A DNA stretch of 64,000 nt from Lentisphaerae bacterium GWF2_57_35 (GCA_001804865.1 MHBK01000006.1:62001-126000); one strand, 5' to 3'. Positions 48,541-57,096 are shown, numbered from the stretch's first letter. The notes: a model not told the origin generated them from the sequence alone. Program-made: numbers and translations.

Positions 48541-50070
48541 TTATTCTCCCTCCCTGGTTTCCGGCTTCTGATTTCCCATGTTTCTCAATAATTCACGAAC
48601 CACGTCACGATCGTCGAACGGGATGATCGTGTTGGCAAATTCCTGGTAATTCTCGTGCCCTTTCCCGGCGATCAGCACGGTGTCGCCCTCCCGGGCCATC
48701 GATAGAGCCCGCGCTATGGCCTTGCGCCGATCCAGCTCCATTTCGAATTGGCCGGAGAATCCGAAACCCGCGGCCACCTGGACAATGATGTCCACGGGGT
48801 CCTCGTTGCGGGGATTGTCGCTGGTGACGATGGAAAAATCCGCCATGCGGCCGGCCACCGCGCCCATCAGCGGGCGCTTGGCGCGATCGCGGCGGCCGCC
48901 GCAGCCAAAAACTGCGATCAGCCGGCCCTTCGTGATCTCCCGCAAGGTTTGCAGGACATTGGCCAGGGCATCGTCGGTGTGGGCGTAATCGACAAAAACC
49001 AGCGCCCCGCGCTCGTTGGGGATCTGCTCGAGACGACCGGGCGCCGGCTTCATGGAGGCCAGGACTTCGGCGGACGTTTCCGGCTTGATTCCCAAGGCGC
49101 CGCAGGCGGCCGTGGCGGCCAGCGCGTTGCTGATATTGAACCGGCCCAGCACCTTTAGTTGAAAGCGCACCCGCCCCCAGGGACTGGCCACCCAAAAGGA
49201 GGAACCCTCGGCGGAGCAGTGAACTTCCTCGGCCCGCATCATGGCTTCCGGATGCAACCCATAGGTGAGCAAGCCGGCCTGCGGGGCATGGCTCGCCGCC
49301 AACCGAACGCCCCAGGGATCGTCGATATTGATCACGGCCGTGGCGGCTTTCGACTTCTTCCCCAGCTCCTGGAACAGGGTCGCCTTGGCATCGAAGTAAT
49401 TCTCCATGGTCTCGTGATAATCGAGATGGTCGCGGGTCAGATTGGTGAATACCGCCACATCGAAATCCAGCCCCCACGTCCGTTTCTGGACCAGGCCGTG
49501 CGACGAAACTTCCATCACGACGCTCCGGCAACCGGCACGGATCATCTGGTCCAGCATGGACTGGATGTCGGTCGCTTCCGGCGTGGTGCGCAAGGCGGGA
49601 ATGCACCGTTCGCCGATTTCGTAGCGAATGGTGCCCAGCAGGCCGGGCGTCCGACCTCCAGCCCGCAAAATGTCGCGCACCATGAAGGAGGTGGTCGACT
49701 TGCCGTTGGTTCCCGTAATGCCGACCACGTCGAGCTTGGAAGAGGGCTCTCCATAATAGGCGCAAGCCAGTTGGGCGAGCGCCAACCGGGCGTCGCGCAC
49801 CTGAATCTGCGTCGCATCGCGCCGGAGGGGACGGGGCTCCTCGGAAACGATCGCCGCGGCGCCCCGATGCACGGCGTCGTCGAGAAACTCGGCGCCTTCG
49901 CGATTCTGTCCGTGCAGGGCGACAAATAGAAATCCGGGGCGCACCTGCCGCGAATCGTACGCCAAACCTTCAATTTCAACGCTTTTCGAGCCTTTGACGG
50001 TCTCCGGTTGAATCTTCTTAATCAGGGTGTCCAGTCTCATCGTCGTATGGGCCAAAGCTCCTGTTCTCAT
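48541..50070 (-). CDS. murE: UDP-MurNAc-tripeptide synthetase, meso-diaminopimelate type
   Basis: 509 aa with P-loop GITGTNGKSTTSFM, FTNLTRDHLDYHETMENYF and the specificity motif SDNPRNEDP. DNPR marks ligases that add meso-diaminopimelate rather than Lys. The start overlaps the ftsI stop (ATGA). An internal ATG 10 codons later is possible, but its ribosome-binding site is too distant. Confidence 0.97.
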   Translation of the reverse strand: MRTGALAHTTMRLDTLIKKIQPETVKGSKSVEIEGLAYDSRQVRPGFLFVALHGQNREGAEFLDDAVHRGAAAIVSEEPRPLRRDATQIQVRDARLALAQLACAYYGEPSSKLDVVGITGTNGKSTTSFMVRDILRAGGRTPGLLGTIRYEIGERCIPALRTTPEATDIQSMLDQMIRAGCRSVVMEVSSHGLVQKRTWGLDFDVAVFTNLTRDHLDYHETMENYFDAKATLFQELGKKSKAATAVINIDDPWGVRLAASHAPQAGLLTYGLHPEAMMRAEEVHCSAEGSSFWVASPWGRVRFQLKVLGRFNISNALAATAACGALGIKPETSAEVLASMKPAPGRLEQIPNERGALVFVDYAHTDDALANVLQTLREITKGRLIAVFGCGGRRDRAKRPLMGAVAGRMADFSIVTSDNPRNEDPVDIIVQVAAGFGFSGQFEMELDRRKAIARALSMAREGDTVLIAGKGHENYQEFANTIIPFDDRDVVRELLRNMGNQKPETREGE

Positions 50071-51824
50071 AAATTTTCATCCGGGATCTCGTCGGACGGG
50101 GGCGTATCGTCCAACACCAGCACCGGCTCCGCATCGGTCGGAGGAATGTCGAGATAGCGCACGACCTGCGAGGCTATCTCCCGGAATACCGGCGCCGCCA
50201 CGACGCCGCCGGTATGCAGCGGCTGCGGCTCGTCAATAACTACAATAATGCCCAGCTCCGGGCTGTCGGACGGAATGAAGCCCACAAAAGACGCAATGTT
50301 CCGGTCATGCGAGTAGCCGCCGGGGATGGGCTTGATGGCCGTTCCGGTTTTGCCGCCCACGTGATAACCCTCCACCTGGGCGCGCGTTCCGGTACCGCCT
50401 TTTTCCGTCACGCGCGTCAACAACTGCTGCATCTTCTGCGCCGTTTCCTCGCGGATGGGCCGGCCCATCACCTCGGGCGAGAACGACGCCAACGTCCGAT
50501 TCTGCGCGTCCACCACGCGCTGGACGACCATCGGCCTCATCAGAAATCCATTATTGGCGATCGAGCAAAGCATGTTCAGCATCTGCAGGGAACTCACGCC
50601 GACCTCATGCCCCATCGCGATGCGCGAGATGCTCAGGGAAGTCCACTTGGCGCGTTGATGCAGGATGCCGCCTTCCTCGCCCGGCAGGTCGATGCCGGTC
50701 TTCTTGCCGAATCCGAAAGCGCGCAAATATTTTTCCAGGCGGCTTTCGCCCAGCGTCAAGGCCACCTTGGCCGCGCCGATGTTGCTGGATTTTTTCACGA
50801 TATCGGCCACGGAAAGCATGCCGTACGGATGAAAGTCCCGCAGGGGCCGGCCCTGGTAAATCCAGCGGCCGTTCTCGCAGTTAAAAATCTGATCGGGGTG
50901 GACGGTCCCTTCGTTCAAGGCGGCCGCAATCACCGCCACCTTGAAGGTGGAGCCGGGCTCGTACACGTAGCCGATCGACCGGTTCAACATTTTGCCGGCG
51001 GGCGTGGTCCGGTAATCGTTCAAGTCGTATGCCGGCCGGCAGGCCATGGCCAGAATTTCGCCGGTCTTCACGCGCTCGACAATGGCCCATGCGCCCTGGG
51101 CCGAATGCTCGACCATCGCCGCATCCAGGGTTTTCTCGACGATATACTGGATGTTCTGATCGATCGTCGTATAAATATCGCAGCCTTCCTGTGGATTGAT
51201 TTCAAGGCGGCGGTGCATGTACAGCTCGCGGCGGCGGCCATCCTTCTCGCTGATCCGGAAGCCGGAGCGTCCGCGCAGGTAGAAATTCATTTTCAATTCG
51301 AGGCCGGCGCTGCCCACGCCTTCCATATTGGAAAAGCCCAGCACGTGGCACATCATCGGGCCGTGGGGATAATATCGGGTCGTGGTGTCCCGCATGAAGA
51401 CGCCCTTCAACTGCATCCGTTCGATGAGTTTGGCGGTGTCTTCCTCCACAAATTTCTTCACGCACTCGTAGCGACGGGTGGGCCGGTTGAGTTTGGAAAA
51501 AACCATGGCCGGGTCGAGCTGCAGCATGCGCGCCAGATGGGCGCCGACCACCTTGAGATGGCCGTTGCTGACAATGGTTTTGGGATCCACGCACACATCC
51601 TTGACCGCCAGGTCCAGCGCCAGGATGTTATTGTGGCAGTCGAGAATCCGCCCCCGCCCCACGGGAATTTCCTGCTCGACCGCCCGAATCCGTTCGACGC
51701 GGGCGCGCAAGCCCTCGTTGGGACCCAAATGCAGATAGACCAGGCGAACGCCCAGCCCCATCCAGAGGAGCGCGATCGTCATAATCGCAAAAAAAATACG
51801 TCCTGTATGACTGCGCTCGATCAT
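50067..51824 (-). CDS. ftsI: Penicillin-binding protein, FtsI (PBP3) type
   Basis: Septal transpeptidase, 585 aa. One N-terminal membrane segment (residues 10-30) is followed by the PBP dimerisation domain. The active-site triad motifs are SxxK in YEPGSTFKVAV (near residue 290), SxN in VKKSSNIGAAKV and KTG in GGKTGTAIKP (near 490). There are no PASTA repeats. It follows the FtsL-like gene and overlaps murE, so it is the division PBP. Confidence 0.96.
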   Translation of the reverse strand: MIERSHTGRIFFAIMTIALLWMGLGVRLVYLHLGPNEGLRARVERIRAVEQEIPVGRGRILDCHNNILALDLAVKDVCVDPKTIVSNGHLKVVGAHLARMLQLDPAMVFSKLNRPTRRYECVKKFVEEDTAKLIERMQLKGVFMRDTTTRYYPHGPMMCHVLGFSNMEGVGSAGLELKMNFYLRGRSGFRISEKDGRRRELYMHRRLEINPQEGCDIYTTIDQNIQYIVEKTLDAAMVEHSAQGAWAIVERVKTGEILAMACRPAYDLNDYRTTPAGKMLNRSIGYVYEPGSTFKVAVIAAALNEGTVHPDQIFNCENGRWIYQGRPLRDFHPYGMLSVADIVKKSSNIGAAKVALTLGESRLEKYLRAFGFGKKTGIDLPGEEGGILHQRAKWTSLSISRIAMGHEVGVSSLQMLNMLCSIANNGFLMRPMVVQRVVDAQNRTLASFSPEVMGRPIREETAQKMQQLLTRVTEKGGTGTRAQVEGYHVGGKTGTAIKPIPGGYSHDRNIASFVGFIPSDSPELGIIVVIDEPQPLHTGGVVAAPVFREIASQVVRYLDIPPTDAEPVLVLDDTPPSDEIPDENL

Positions 51825-51838
51825 GGGCTCCCATTTCG

Positions 51839-52219
51839 CTAATCGTTCACCTGTCCGGCCCGGGCATAATCGTTCCGCACGGCCACGGTCCGTTCGACCG
51901 TCGCACCGGCCTGGAATCGCAACCGGACAATCTGGCTTTCGCGCGGCCAGCTCATGGCCAGATTATGGCGCTTCATCAACGCCTCGATATTGCGGGGCGA
52001 CTTCATGCTCGAAAGCTTGTACTCCTCGTTCAGCACCCGCTTGTGCAGTTCGGTCTTTTTTTCTTCCAGACCTTTGATGCGGGCGCCCAGAGCTTCACAG
52101 CGGCTGAACAGCCACAGGTAACTCAGAGCCACCACCGTCGCCACGGCCAGCATGGCCGCAAAAGGAGCCGGGAAACTGAATCCCCGCGATTCTTTCTTCC
52201 GATTTTTCTTTCTGCCCAT
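51839..52219 (-). CDS. ftsL: FtsL-like cell-division protein
   Basis: 126 aa. A basic cytoplasmic start (MGRKKNRKKESRG) is followed by one membrane helix (residues 20-38) and a coiled coil (CEALGARIKGLEEKKTELHKRVLNEEYKLSSM, residues 41-72, given only to place it). The sequence is poorly conserved, as FtsL always is; the call rests on topology and on the rsmH-ftsL-ftsI order. It ends 14 nt from ftsI. Confidence 0.78.
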   Translation of the reverse strand: MGRKKNRKKESRGFSFPAPFAAMLAVATVVALSYLWLFSRCEALGARIKGLEEKKTELHKRVLNEEYKLSSMKSPRNIEALMKRHNLAMSWPRESQIVRLRFQAGATVERTVAVRNDYARAGQVND

Positions 52220-52220
52220 G

Positions 52221-53144
52221 TCAGCTTAACCTTTCGACAACGCGGAGCTTGGCCGACCGCGCCCGCGCATTTTCCTTCAATTCCTCGTCCGAAGCCGTTA
52301 CCGGCTTTCGGGTAATCCACTTAAAACGGGGCTCCTCGCCCACCCACCGCTGCCCGCCGGCTTCCAACGACTCCCAGCGCCCCACATGCAGATTGAAAAG
52401 CTGCTTCACCAGCCGGTCTTCCGTGCTGTGAAACGAAATCGCCGCCACCCGGCCCCCGGGCGTCACCAGCCGAACCGCCGCCTCCAGCCCCTGCCGGATG
52501 CTTTCCAGCTCGTGATTCACCGCCATCCGCAACGCCTGAAACGTCTGCGTCGCCGGATGCGTACCGCTCCGGCGTCCGCCCTTGGCCCGGGAGACGATCC
52601 CGGCCAATTCGGCGGTAGTGGCAATAGGGCGGCATTGGCGGGCCTCGACGATCGCACGCGCAATGCGGCGCGAGGCGTGTTCCTCTCCCAGACGGAAAAT
52701 CAAATGGGCCAGTTCGGCTTCTTCGAGGGTGTTGACCAAGTCCGCGGCGGTGCCGGGACGGGTCTGGTCCATGCGCATATCGAGAGGGCCATCCTGCTGA
52801 AAACTGAAGCCGCGCTCCGGCGTGTCCACCTGATCCGACGACATGCCCAGATCGACTAACACGCCTTGCACGCCCTGGATTCCGCTGCGTTGCGCGATCT
52901 CCATCATATCGGCAAAATCTCCGTGCTCCAAAAGGCACTTCGATCCGTACCTGGCCAATCGCTCCCGGCTCCGCGTCAGAGCATCCACATCCCGATCGAT
53001 CGCCAGCAGCCTGCCGCCCTCGCCCAAGCCCTCCAAAATCGCTTCCGCATGTCCTCCCGAACCCAACGTCCCATCGAGATAAGCGCCCTGCGGCACGATC
53101 TGCATCAGAGCGATCGTTTCCTTGAGCATGACAGGCCGATGCAT
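52221..53144 (-). CDS. rsmH: 16S rRNA (cytosine-1402-N4)-methyltransferase
   Basis: SAM-dependent methylase of the decoding-centre base C1402. From the ATG at 53144 it is 307 aa (MHRPVMLKETIALMQ), with motif I DGTLGSGGHAEAIL and the family blocks GFSFQQDGPLDMRMDQ, THPATQTFQALRMAVNHEL and VAAISFHSTEDRLVKQLF. It is the usual first enzyme gene after mraZ, but an extra gene separates the two here. Confidence 0.97.
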   Translation of the reverse strand: MHRPVMLKETIALMQIVPQGAYLDGTLGSGGHAEAILEGLGEGGRLLAIDRDVDALTRSRERLARYGSKCLLEHGDFADMMEIAQRSGIQGVQGVLVDLGMSSDQVDTPERGFSFQQDGPLDMRMDQTRPGTAADLVNTLEEAELAHLIFRLGEEHASRRIARAIVEARQCRPIATTAELAGIVSRAKGGRRSGTHPATQTFQALRMAVNHELESIRQGLEAAVRLVTPGGRVAAISFHSTEDRLVKQLFNLHVGRWESLEAGGQRWVGEEPRFKWITRKPVTASDEELKENARARSAKLRVVERLS

Positions 53145-53192
53145 GGCGTCAGTCCCCCGCGGCCGCACAAGCCCGCCGGTTCGGACCTCCTC

Positions 53193-53639
53193 TTAACTGA
53201 ACAAAAATCCATTAGCGCGCTGCCGGCCGACCGTACCGGAAAAACGCGGCGCCGAACGGTGCGTACGGCTGGTGTCAACCTTGCATCCGTTGGTGTTCGT
53301 CATTTGCGAACGCAGGCAATTGTCTTTGGGCTGGGGCAAGTTGAACCACCGGCCCTTTTCCTTGCCGTCATATAACGACTGGCTGATCCTTAAAAATTTC
53401 GCACGATCCAGCATGCTCATTTTTTCTTTTTTCTCCTCAAACCGCGCCGTGAAAGCAACGGGTTTGATTTCCGAAACAGCCATCCCCTGCGGCTCCGCCT
53501 TCACGACCGGCCGCGCCTCCCGATTCCAAAGTTCCGCTTGTTCGTTCTTCCGGTTCGCCGCCCGGACTTCCCAGACGCTCGCCGTATCATCGAGGACCGA
53601 ATCGTCCCACCAGGAAACCTTCGCTGAAGACGCCCCCAT
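53193..53639 (-). CDS. Protein of unknown function between mraZ and rsmH
   Basis: 148 aa from an ATG at 53639. I do not recognise it. The first third (SAKVSWWDDSVLDDTASVWE) is acidic and Trp-rich. Then come charged residues, the block DRAKFLRISQSLYDGKEKGRWFNLPQPKD and a basic tail. It has no signal peptide or membrane helix, so it should be cytosolic. The frame runs further upstream, but that part lies antiparallel-frame within mraZ and was discarded. Stop-to-start spacing to rsmH is 48 nt. Confidence 0.65.
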   Translation of the reverse strand: MGASSAKVSWWDDSVLDDTASVWEVRAANRKNEQAELWNREARPVVKAEPQGMAVSEIKPVAFTARFEEKKEKMSMLDRAKFLRISQSLYDGKEKGRWFNLPQPKDNCLRSQMTNTNGCKVDTSRTHRSAPRFSGTVGRQRANGFLFS

Positions 53640-53677
53640 CGCTCCCGGGATGCCCAGCAGATGTTCCCCTAAAAAAT

Positions 53678-54157
53678 TTAGAACCCGATATACTGTGCTG
53701 CTTCCACGAAGCTGGACGGCTCCACTTGCGCATTCTGTTCTTTCCATTGTTCTGGGCTCCACAATTCGAAACGGTTGCCAATTCCCACCAGCATCACCTG
53801 GTTCAATAAACCCGCGTACTCCAAAAGATCGTCGCCGACACGAATCCGACCCTGCGAATCCCACGGGACCTGATTGGCCCGCGAGAAGAAGGTCCGCGCG
53901 AATTGCTGTGCCTTGGCGTCCGCAATCGATACGTTGCGAAATTTCTCCAAACGCCTCATCATCTCTTGCGCCGGAAACACATACAGGCACTTCAGATTCA
54001 CGCCCGGGAGGACAAAAAACCTCGGATCCCCCGCCATCTCCCGCCAGTCAGAAGGAATGGTCAGACGCTTTTTTGTGTCCAGAGAATGGGTAAACGTACC
54101 GACAAAGGTCCCACCCATGGGCCAGTCACCGGTTTTCATTACTTCATTGCTCTCCAC
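53678..54157 (-). CDS. mraZ: Transcriptional regulator MraZ
   Basis: AbrB-like ring-forming regulator of the dcw operon. I prefer a GTG start (54157), 8 nt after AGGAGG, giving about 159 aa; ATGs at 54139 and 54115 are alternatives. The two SpoVT/AbrB repeats are visible as GTFTHSLDTKKRLTIPSDWR and QVPWDSQGRIRVGDDLLEYAGL. Its predicted operator lies just upstream, so autorepression is likely. Confidence 0.94.
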   Translation of the reverse strand: MESNEVMKTGDWPMGGTFVGTFTHSLDTKKRLTIPSDWREMAGDPRFFVLPGVNLKCLYVFPAQEMMRRLEKFRNVSIADAKAQQFARTFFSRANQVPWDSQGRIRVGDDLLEYAGLLNQVMLVGIGNRFELWSPEQWKEQNAQVEPSSFVEAAQYIGF

Positions 54158-54173
54158 AGACCTTTCCTCCTGC

Positions 54174-54208
54174 CACACTTTAAACCACTTTGACCCACCT
54201 TCCGTCAA
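54174..54208 (-). promoter_or_regulatory. dcw-cluster promoter with MraZ operator boxes
   Basis: On the minus strand TTGACG (54203-54208) and TTTAAA (54179-54184) are 18 nt apart. GTGG-type boxes occur three times at exact 10-bp spacing (cores at 54194-54198, 54185-54188 and 54174-54178: GTGGG, GTGG, GTGTGG). MraZ in other bacteria binds such spaced TGGG repeats. The boxes cover the spacer and -10, so binding should block RNA polymerase. Confidence 0.75.
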
Positions 54209-54303
54209 CAACTTTCTAGCTAAAAAACGGCACGTTGTAAAACATTCCGCCGAATCGATTTGTAGCGGAGTCCTCCGAGGGCAAAATGGGATTTAATAAC
54301 AAG

Positions 54304-54312
54304 TTATCCACA
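54304..54312 (+). other. Single DnaA-box nonamer
   Basis: TTATCCACA matches the strongest DnaA box of E. coli exactly. Only one is seen in this gap. No AT-rich unwinding element, dnaA or dnaN is nearby, so it is not evidence of an origin. It may titrate DnaA or regulate the flanking genes, or be chance. Confidence 0.4.
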
Positions 54313-54383
54313 GGCATGAAAAAGCCTCCCAAAAAGCCCATATAAACCGGCCATAAAACGAGTTACGAAATTATGCGCGGAAA

Positions 54384-54415
54384 TGGAGTGCTGGAGAGGT
54401 GGAGCAATGGAGCAA
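54384..54415 (+). repeat. Octamer array TGGAGNNN, forward arm
   Basis: Four consecutive 8-bp units begin at 54384, 54392, 54400 and 54408, each TGGAG plus three variable bases (TGC, AGG, CAA, CAA). A facing array on the other strand lies 84 nt away. Confidence 0.7.
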
Positions 54416-54498
54416 TCAAATGGGTTCTTCGACCTCCAAAAGCCAAGCGGCTTCCTAATGCGGACTTAGGATACTTCACGCGATTTCTTCTCCCCACA

Positions 54499-54530
54499 TC
54501 GCGCCACAACTCCACCAATCCACTCCTCCA
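54499..54530 (-). repeat. Octamer array TGGAGNNN, reverse arm
   Basis: Read on the minus strand from 54530, the units are TGGAGGAG, TGGATTGG, TGGAGTTG and TGGCGCGA, again with exact 8-bp period but more decayed. It faces the array at 54384-54415. Confidence 0.65.
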
Positions 54531-54595
54531 ATCCCCTTGACGTTTCCATTTTGTTGAACGAGAATATGTTGCTTCTTAAACGATCTGGAGGAGCC

Positions 54596-55681
54596 ATGAA
54601 GGATAAAAGAATTCTGCACCTTGCGAAAACTCTTGTACATTATTCGGTAACAGCAAAAGCGAAGGAAACGATCACCGTCGACAGCTCCCCGGAAGCCACG
54701 CCGCTGGTCGAGGCGGTCTATGAGGAATTGTTGAGAGCAGGAGCCTATCCGGTGGTGCGGATGACGCCGGCTTCGTTGACGGAAATCTTTTATAAGCATG
54801 GCAAGGCCCACCATTTCGACACGCTCAGCCCCTTGCAAGAAGCTGTCGTGGAAGAGTTGGACGGCACCATCGGCATCGCCTCCAGCCCCAATACCCGGGC
54901 ACTCTCCCACATCGACCCCCGCAAACAGGCGCGCATGTCCAAAACCACCAAGCCTCTTCGCGAAAAACTCATGAAGAAGAAATGGTGCATCACCCTCTAC
55001 CCCACTCAAGCCTACGCGCAGGACGCCGAAATGAGCCTCGGCGATTTCGAAGACTTCGTCTACGGCGCCACTCTCGCCGATCGCGACGATCCCGTTAAAG
55101 CCTGGAAGGAGATGGGCCGCTACCAGGAACGCCTGATCCGCTGGATGCGCAACGCGCACGAAGTTCGGATCGTCGGCCCGGACACCGACCTGAAAATGTC
55201 CGTCAAAGGCCGGACTTTCATCAACTCCTGCGGCCGCCACAACATGCCCTGCGGCGAAATCTTCACCGGCCCCGTCGAAACCTCGGCAGAGGGCTGCATT
55301 CAATACGACTTCCCCGTCTGCGAAGGCGGCCGCGAAATCGACGGCATCCGGCTCGTCTTCCAAAAAGGCAAAGTCGTCGAAGCCTCAGCCGAGAAAAACG
55401 AAAAATTCCTGCTGACCATGCTCGACATGGATCCCGGCGCGCGCTTCCTCGGCGAACTGGGCATCGGCACGAACTTCGGCATCAAGAAATTCATCAAGAA
55501 CATCCTCTTCGACGAAAAAATCGGCGGCACCATCCACCTCGCGCTGGGCCAATCCTACGCGGAAACCGGCGGCCGCAACGAATCCTCCCTGCACTGGGAC
55601 ATGATCAAGGACCTGCGCAAGGGCGGCGAGGTTTACGTCGACGGAAAATTATTTCAGAAAGACGGACGATTCGTCGTATAA
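54596..55681 (+). CDS. Aminopeptidase, M29 family
   Basis: Cytosolic metallo-aminopeptidase of the AmpS/AmpT/PepS group. From the ATG at 54596 (GGAGG 4 nt upstream) it is 361 aa. The family metal-site segments are NMPCGEIFTGPVE (Glu near residue 219), FLGELGIGTN, HLALGQSYAETGG and SSLHWDMIKDLR, which together carry the Glu, His and Asp ligands. Substrate range is broad in known members. It is transcribed away from the dcw cluster and followed 30 nt later by an exported-protein gene. Confidence 0.93.
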   Translation: MKDKRILHLAKTLVHYSVTAKAKETITVDSSPEATPLVEAVYEELLRAGAYPVVRMTPASLTEIFYKHGKAHHFDTLSPLQEAVVEELDGTIGIASSPNTRALSHIDPRKQARMSKTTKPLREKLMKKKWCITLYPTQAYAQDAEMSLGDFEDFVYGATLADRDDPVKAWKEMGRYQERLIRWMRNAHEVRIVGPDTDLKMSVKGRTFINSCGRHNMPCGEIFTGPVETSAEGCIQYDFPVCEGGREIDGIRLVFQKGKVVEASAEKNEKFLLTMLDMDPGARFLGELGIGTNFGIKKFIKNILFDEKIGGTIHLALGQSYAETGGRNESSLHWDMIKDLRKGGEVYVDGKLFQKDGRFVV

Positions 55682-55710
55682 AGAATTGAAAACATTAACG
55701 GAGAAAAAAT

Positions 55711-56646
55711 ATGAAACAGTTATCCCGATTTGTTCGTCATGCCATTAGCGCGGCGCTGCTCGCCCTGCCCCTCTTCCTGACCATCCCCGCCTCCGCCCTG
55801 CCTACGCAGACGGAGCCCGCGGCGGACATTCTGCCCTTCGTAAACGCCTACCTCGAAGCCCTCGCGGCCGGCCGCTACGACGAAGCGATCGAAATGACCG
55901 ACTTTCGCGGCATGGCAAATTATCTCATCAGCCGCCGCCTCGCGGAGCTCAGGGCCGCCAATCCCGACATCACGCCGGAGGACGAAGAAAAACTTACGGC
56001 CAGCTTCCGCGAAAAAGAAGTCAGCATGGAGCGCCTGAAAACCGTCGCACGCGAAATGATCGAAGAACTCAAGCCGCAAGGCATGACCTGGGAAATCAAA
56101 CAGATCCTGCGCCCCGACCCCAAACGCAACGCCTACGTCGTCAATTACCAGATCGACAAGCCCGGCGAACAACCCCGGCCCGCCACATTGGGCATCGAAA
56201 AAATCGGCCCGCAGTGGTATGTCGAACCGCACCTCGCCGAACAACTGGCCTCCGCCAACGCCCCCAAGCCCATCCCTCCTCCGCCCTCCGTCGTCGAATT
56301 CGGCAACTTCTTCTGGAACGACTGGAAAAACGGCGATCTTGAAAAAGCCCACAACCGGCTCACCGACGCCCTCAAGCAACGCATCCCTCTTCTCGCCTTT
56401 CTCGAAAACGGACAGAAGCTCATGACCGATCTCGGCATGCTCGATAGCTGGAAGCTCATCTTCTGCGGCAGCGTCGGCGCCGACCGCATGGCCGTCTCCT
56501 ACGAGCTGACTTTCACCAAAGGCCTCGGCAAATCCAACATCGCCCTGCTCCAAACCGAACAAGGCTGGATGATCGAAGGCTTCCAACTCCAACGCGTCTC
56601 CCCGGGCGCCGCGCCCGCCCGCCCCAAAGTCGGACCGTACAAATAA
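55711..56646 (+). CDS. Exported protein of unknown function
   Basis: 311 aa. The signal peptide covers residues 1-30 (FVRHAISAALLALPLFLTIPASA). Then come two copies of a helical domain in the style of NTF2/DUF4019 proteins: ILPFVNAYLEALAAGRYDEA near residue 41 and GNFFWNDWKNGDLEKAHNRLTD near 197. Each is followed by beta strands. A role in the cell envelope is possible; no catalytic motif is seen. GGAG lies 8 nt before the ATG. Confidence 0.82.
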   Translation: MKQLSRFVRHAISAALLALPLFLTIPASALPTQTEPAADILPFVNAYLEALAAGRYDEAIEMTDFRGMANYLISRRLAELRAANPDITPEDEEKLTASFREKEVSMERLKTVAREMIEELKPQGMTWEIKQILRPDPKRNAYVVNYQIDKPGEQPRPATLGIEKIGPQWYVEPHLAEQLASANAPKPIPPPPSVVEFGNFFWNDWKNGDLEKAHNRLTDALKQRIPLLAFLENGQKLMTDLGMLDSWKLIFCGSVGADRMAVSYELTFTKGLGKSNIALLQTEQGWMIEGFQLQRVSPGAAPARPKVGPYK

Positions 56647-56675
56647 CTCTCCGGCCGGCTGAAAGAAATTCCCAC

Positions 56676-56706
56676 CCGTGGGGCCGAACTTAAATGGGCC
56701 CCGCGG
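56676..56706. repeat. Inverted repeat, CCGTGGGGC family, copy 2
   Basis: CCGTGGGGCC (56676-56685) pairs with GGCCCCGCGG (56697-56706) with one G-T wobble and an 11-nt loop. The arms match those at 153-197. It starts 30 nt after the stop of the exported-protein gene. Confidence 0.7.
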
Positions 56707-56747
56707 ATGGCAACCGAGGTCATAGGTCATGGAAAAACAAATACTGA

Positions 56748-56927
56748 ATGAAAAATAAGAACATGGAAATGATCAAGACAGAAGGAATGTTGAAATTTCT
56801 GAAGTCGGAAGAAAAGAAATGGAAATGCCGTCAATGCGGAAAATTATTATGTGTTCACAGAGAGATATGCCTCCATTGCGGCCATGCGAACAAGCTGTTC
56901 CCTGCGACAAAGAAGGTTAAGAATTAA
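56748..56927 (+). CDS. Small DUF3795-like zinc-knuckle protein or fragment
   Basis: 59 codons. MIKTEGMLKFLKSEEKKWKC (from residue 8) then RQCGKLLCVHREICLHCGHAN closely resembles the C-terminal end of DUF3795 proteins, with two CxxC pairs and a CVHR element. The usual N-terminal Cys-rich domain of about 100 residues is missing, and a stop codon sits directly before the ATG. It is either a stand-alone knuckle or the remains of a longer gene. No good ribosome-binding site is present. Confidence 0.6.
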   Translation: MKNKNMEMIKTEGMLKFLKSEEKKWKCRQCGKLLCVHREICLHCGHANKLFPATKKVKN

Positions 56928-57096
56928 CCCTGCATACAAGCTGCAACAAGCCATCAGCAAGCCTCTCTGATGCGGCATCGATAATCGATCCGCTCAACTT
57001 TTCTACGCCATTTCGAAATCCCTAATACGGGGAGGCCTGATAGCGATGGCAACCAAAAGATAAGACACTGAAAGAAATCGCAAAAGGAGAGGACTT
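56928..57096. other. Leader copy of the duplicated kinase/DUF1328 locus
   Basis: Positions 57002-57094 align with 62740-62834, the region upstream of the intact DUF1328 gene. Shared landmarks are the palindrome ATTTCGAAAT, an identical GCCTGATAGCG and an AAAAGGAGA ribosome-binding site. No gene is present. The conserved stretch may be a promoter, an operator or a structured leader. Confidence 0.65.

Larger units (their letters stand above)
54212..54595. other. Gene-free region between dcw cluster and aminopeptidase
   Basis: 383 nt with no gene. It holds a perfect DnaA-type nonamer TTATCCACA at 54304-54312. Two facing octamer arrays of the pattern TGGAGNNN lie at 54384-54415 and 54499-54530. 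A weak plus-strand promoter (TTGACG 54537-54542, GAATAT 54562-54567, spacing 19) precedes the aminopeptidase. Confidence 0.6.

Noticed and set aside
54212..54595. Replication origin suggested by a perfect DnaA box
   Set aside because: Only one box, no AT-rich unwinding element and no dnaA, dnaN or gidA nearby.
54476..55363. 295-codon minus-strand frame opposite the aminopeptidase
   Set aside because: The plus strand encodes conserved M29 motifs; the antisense frame is a shadow.
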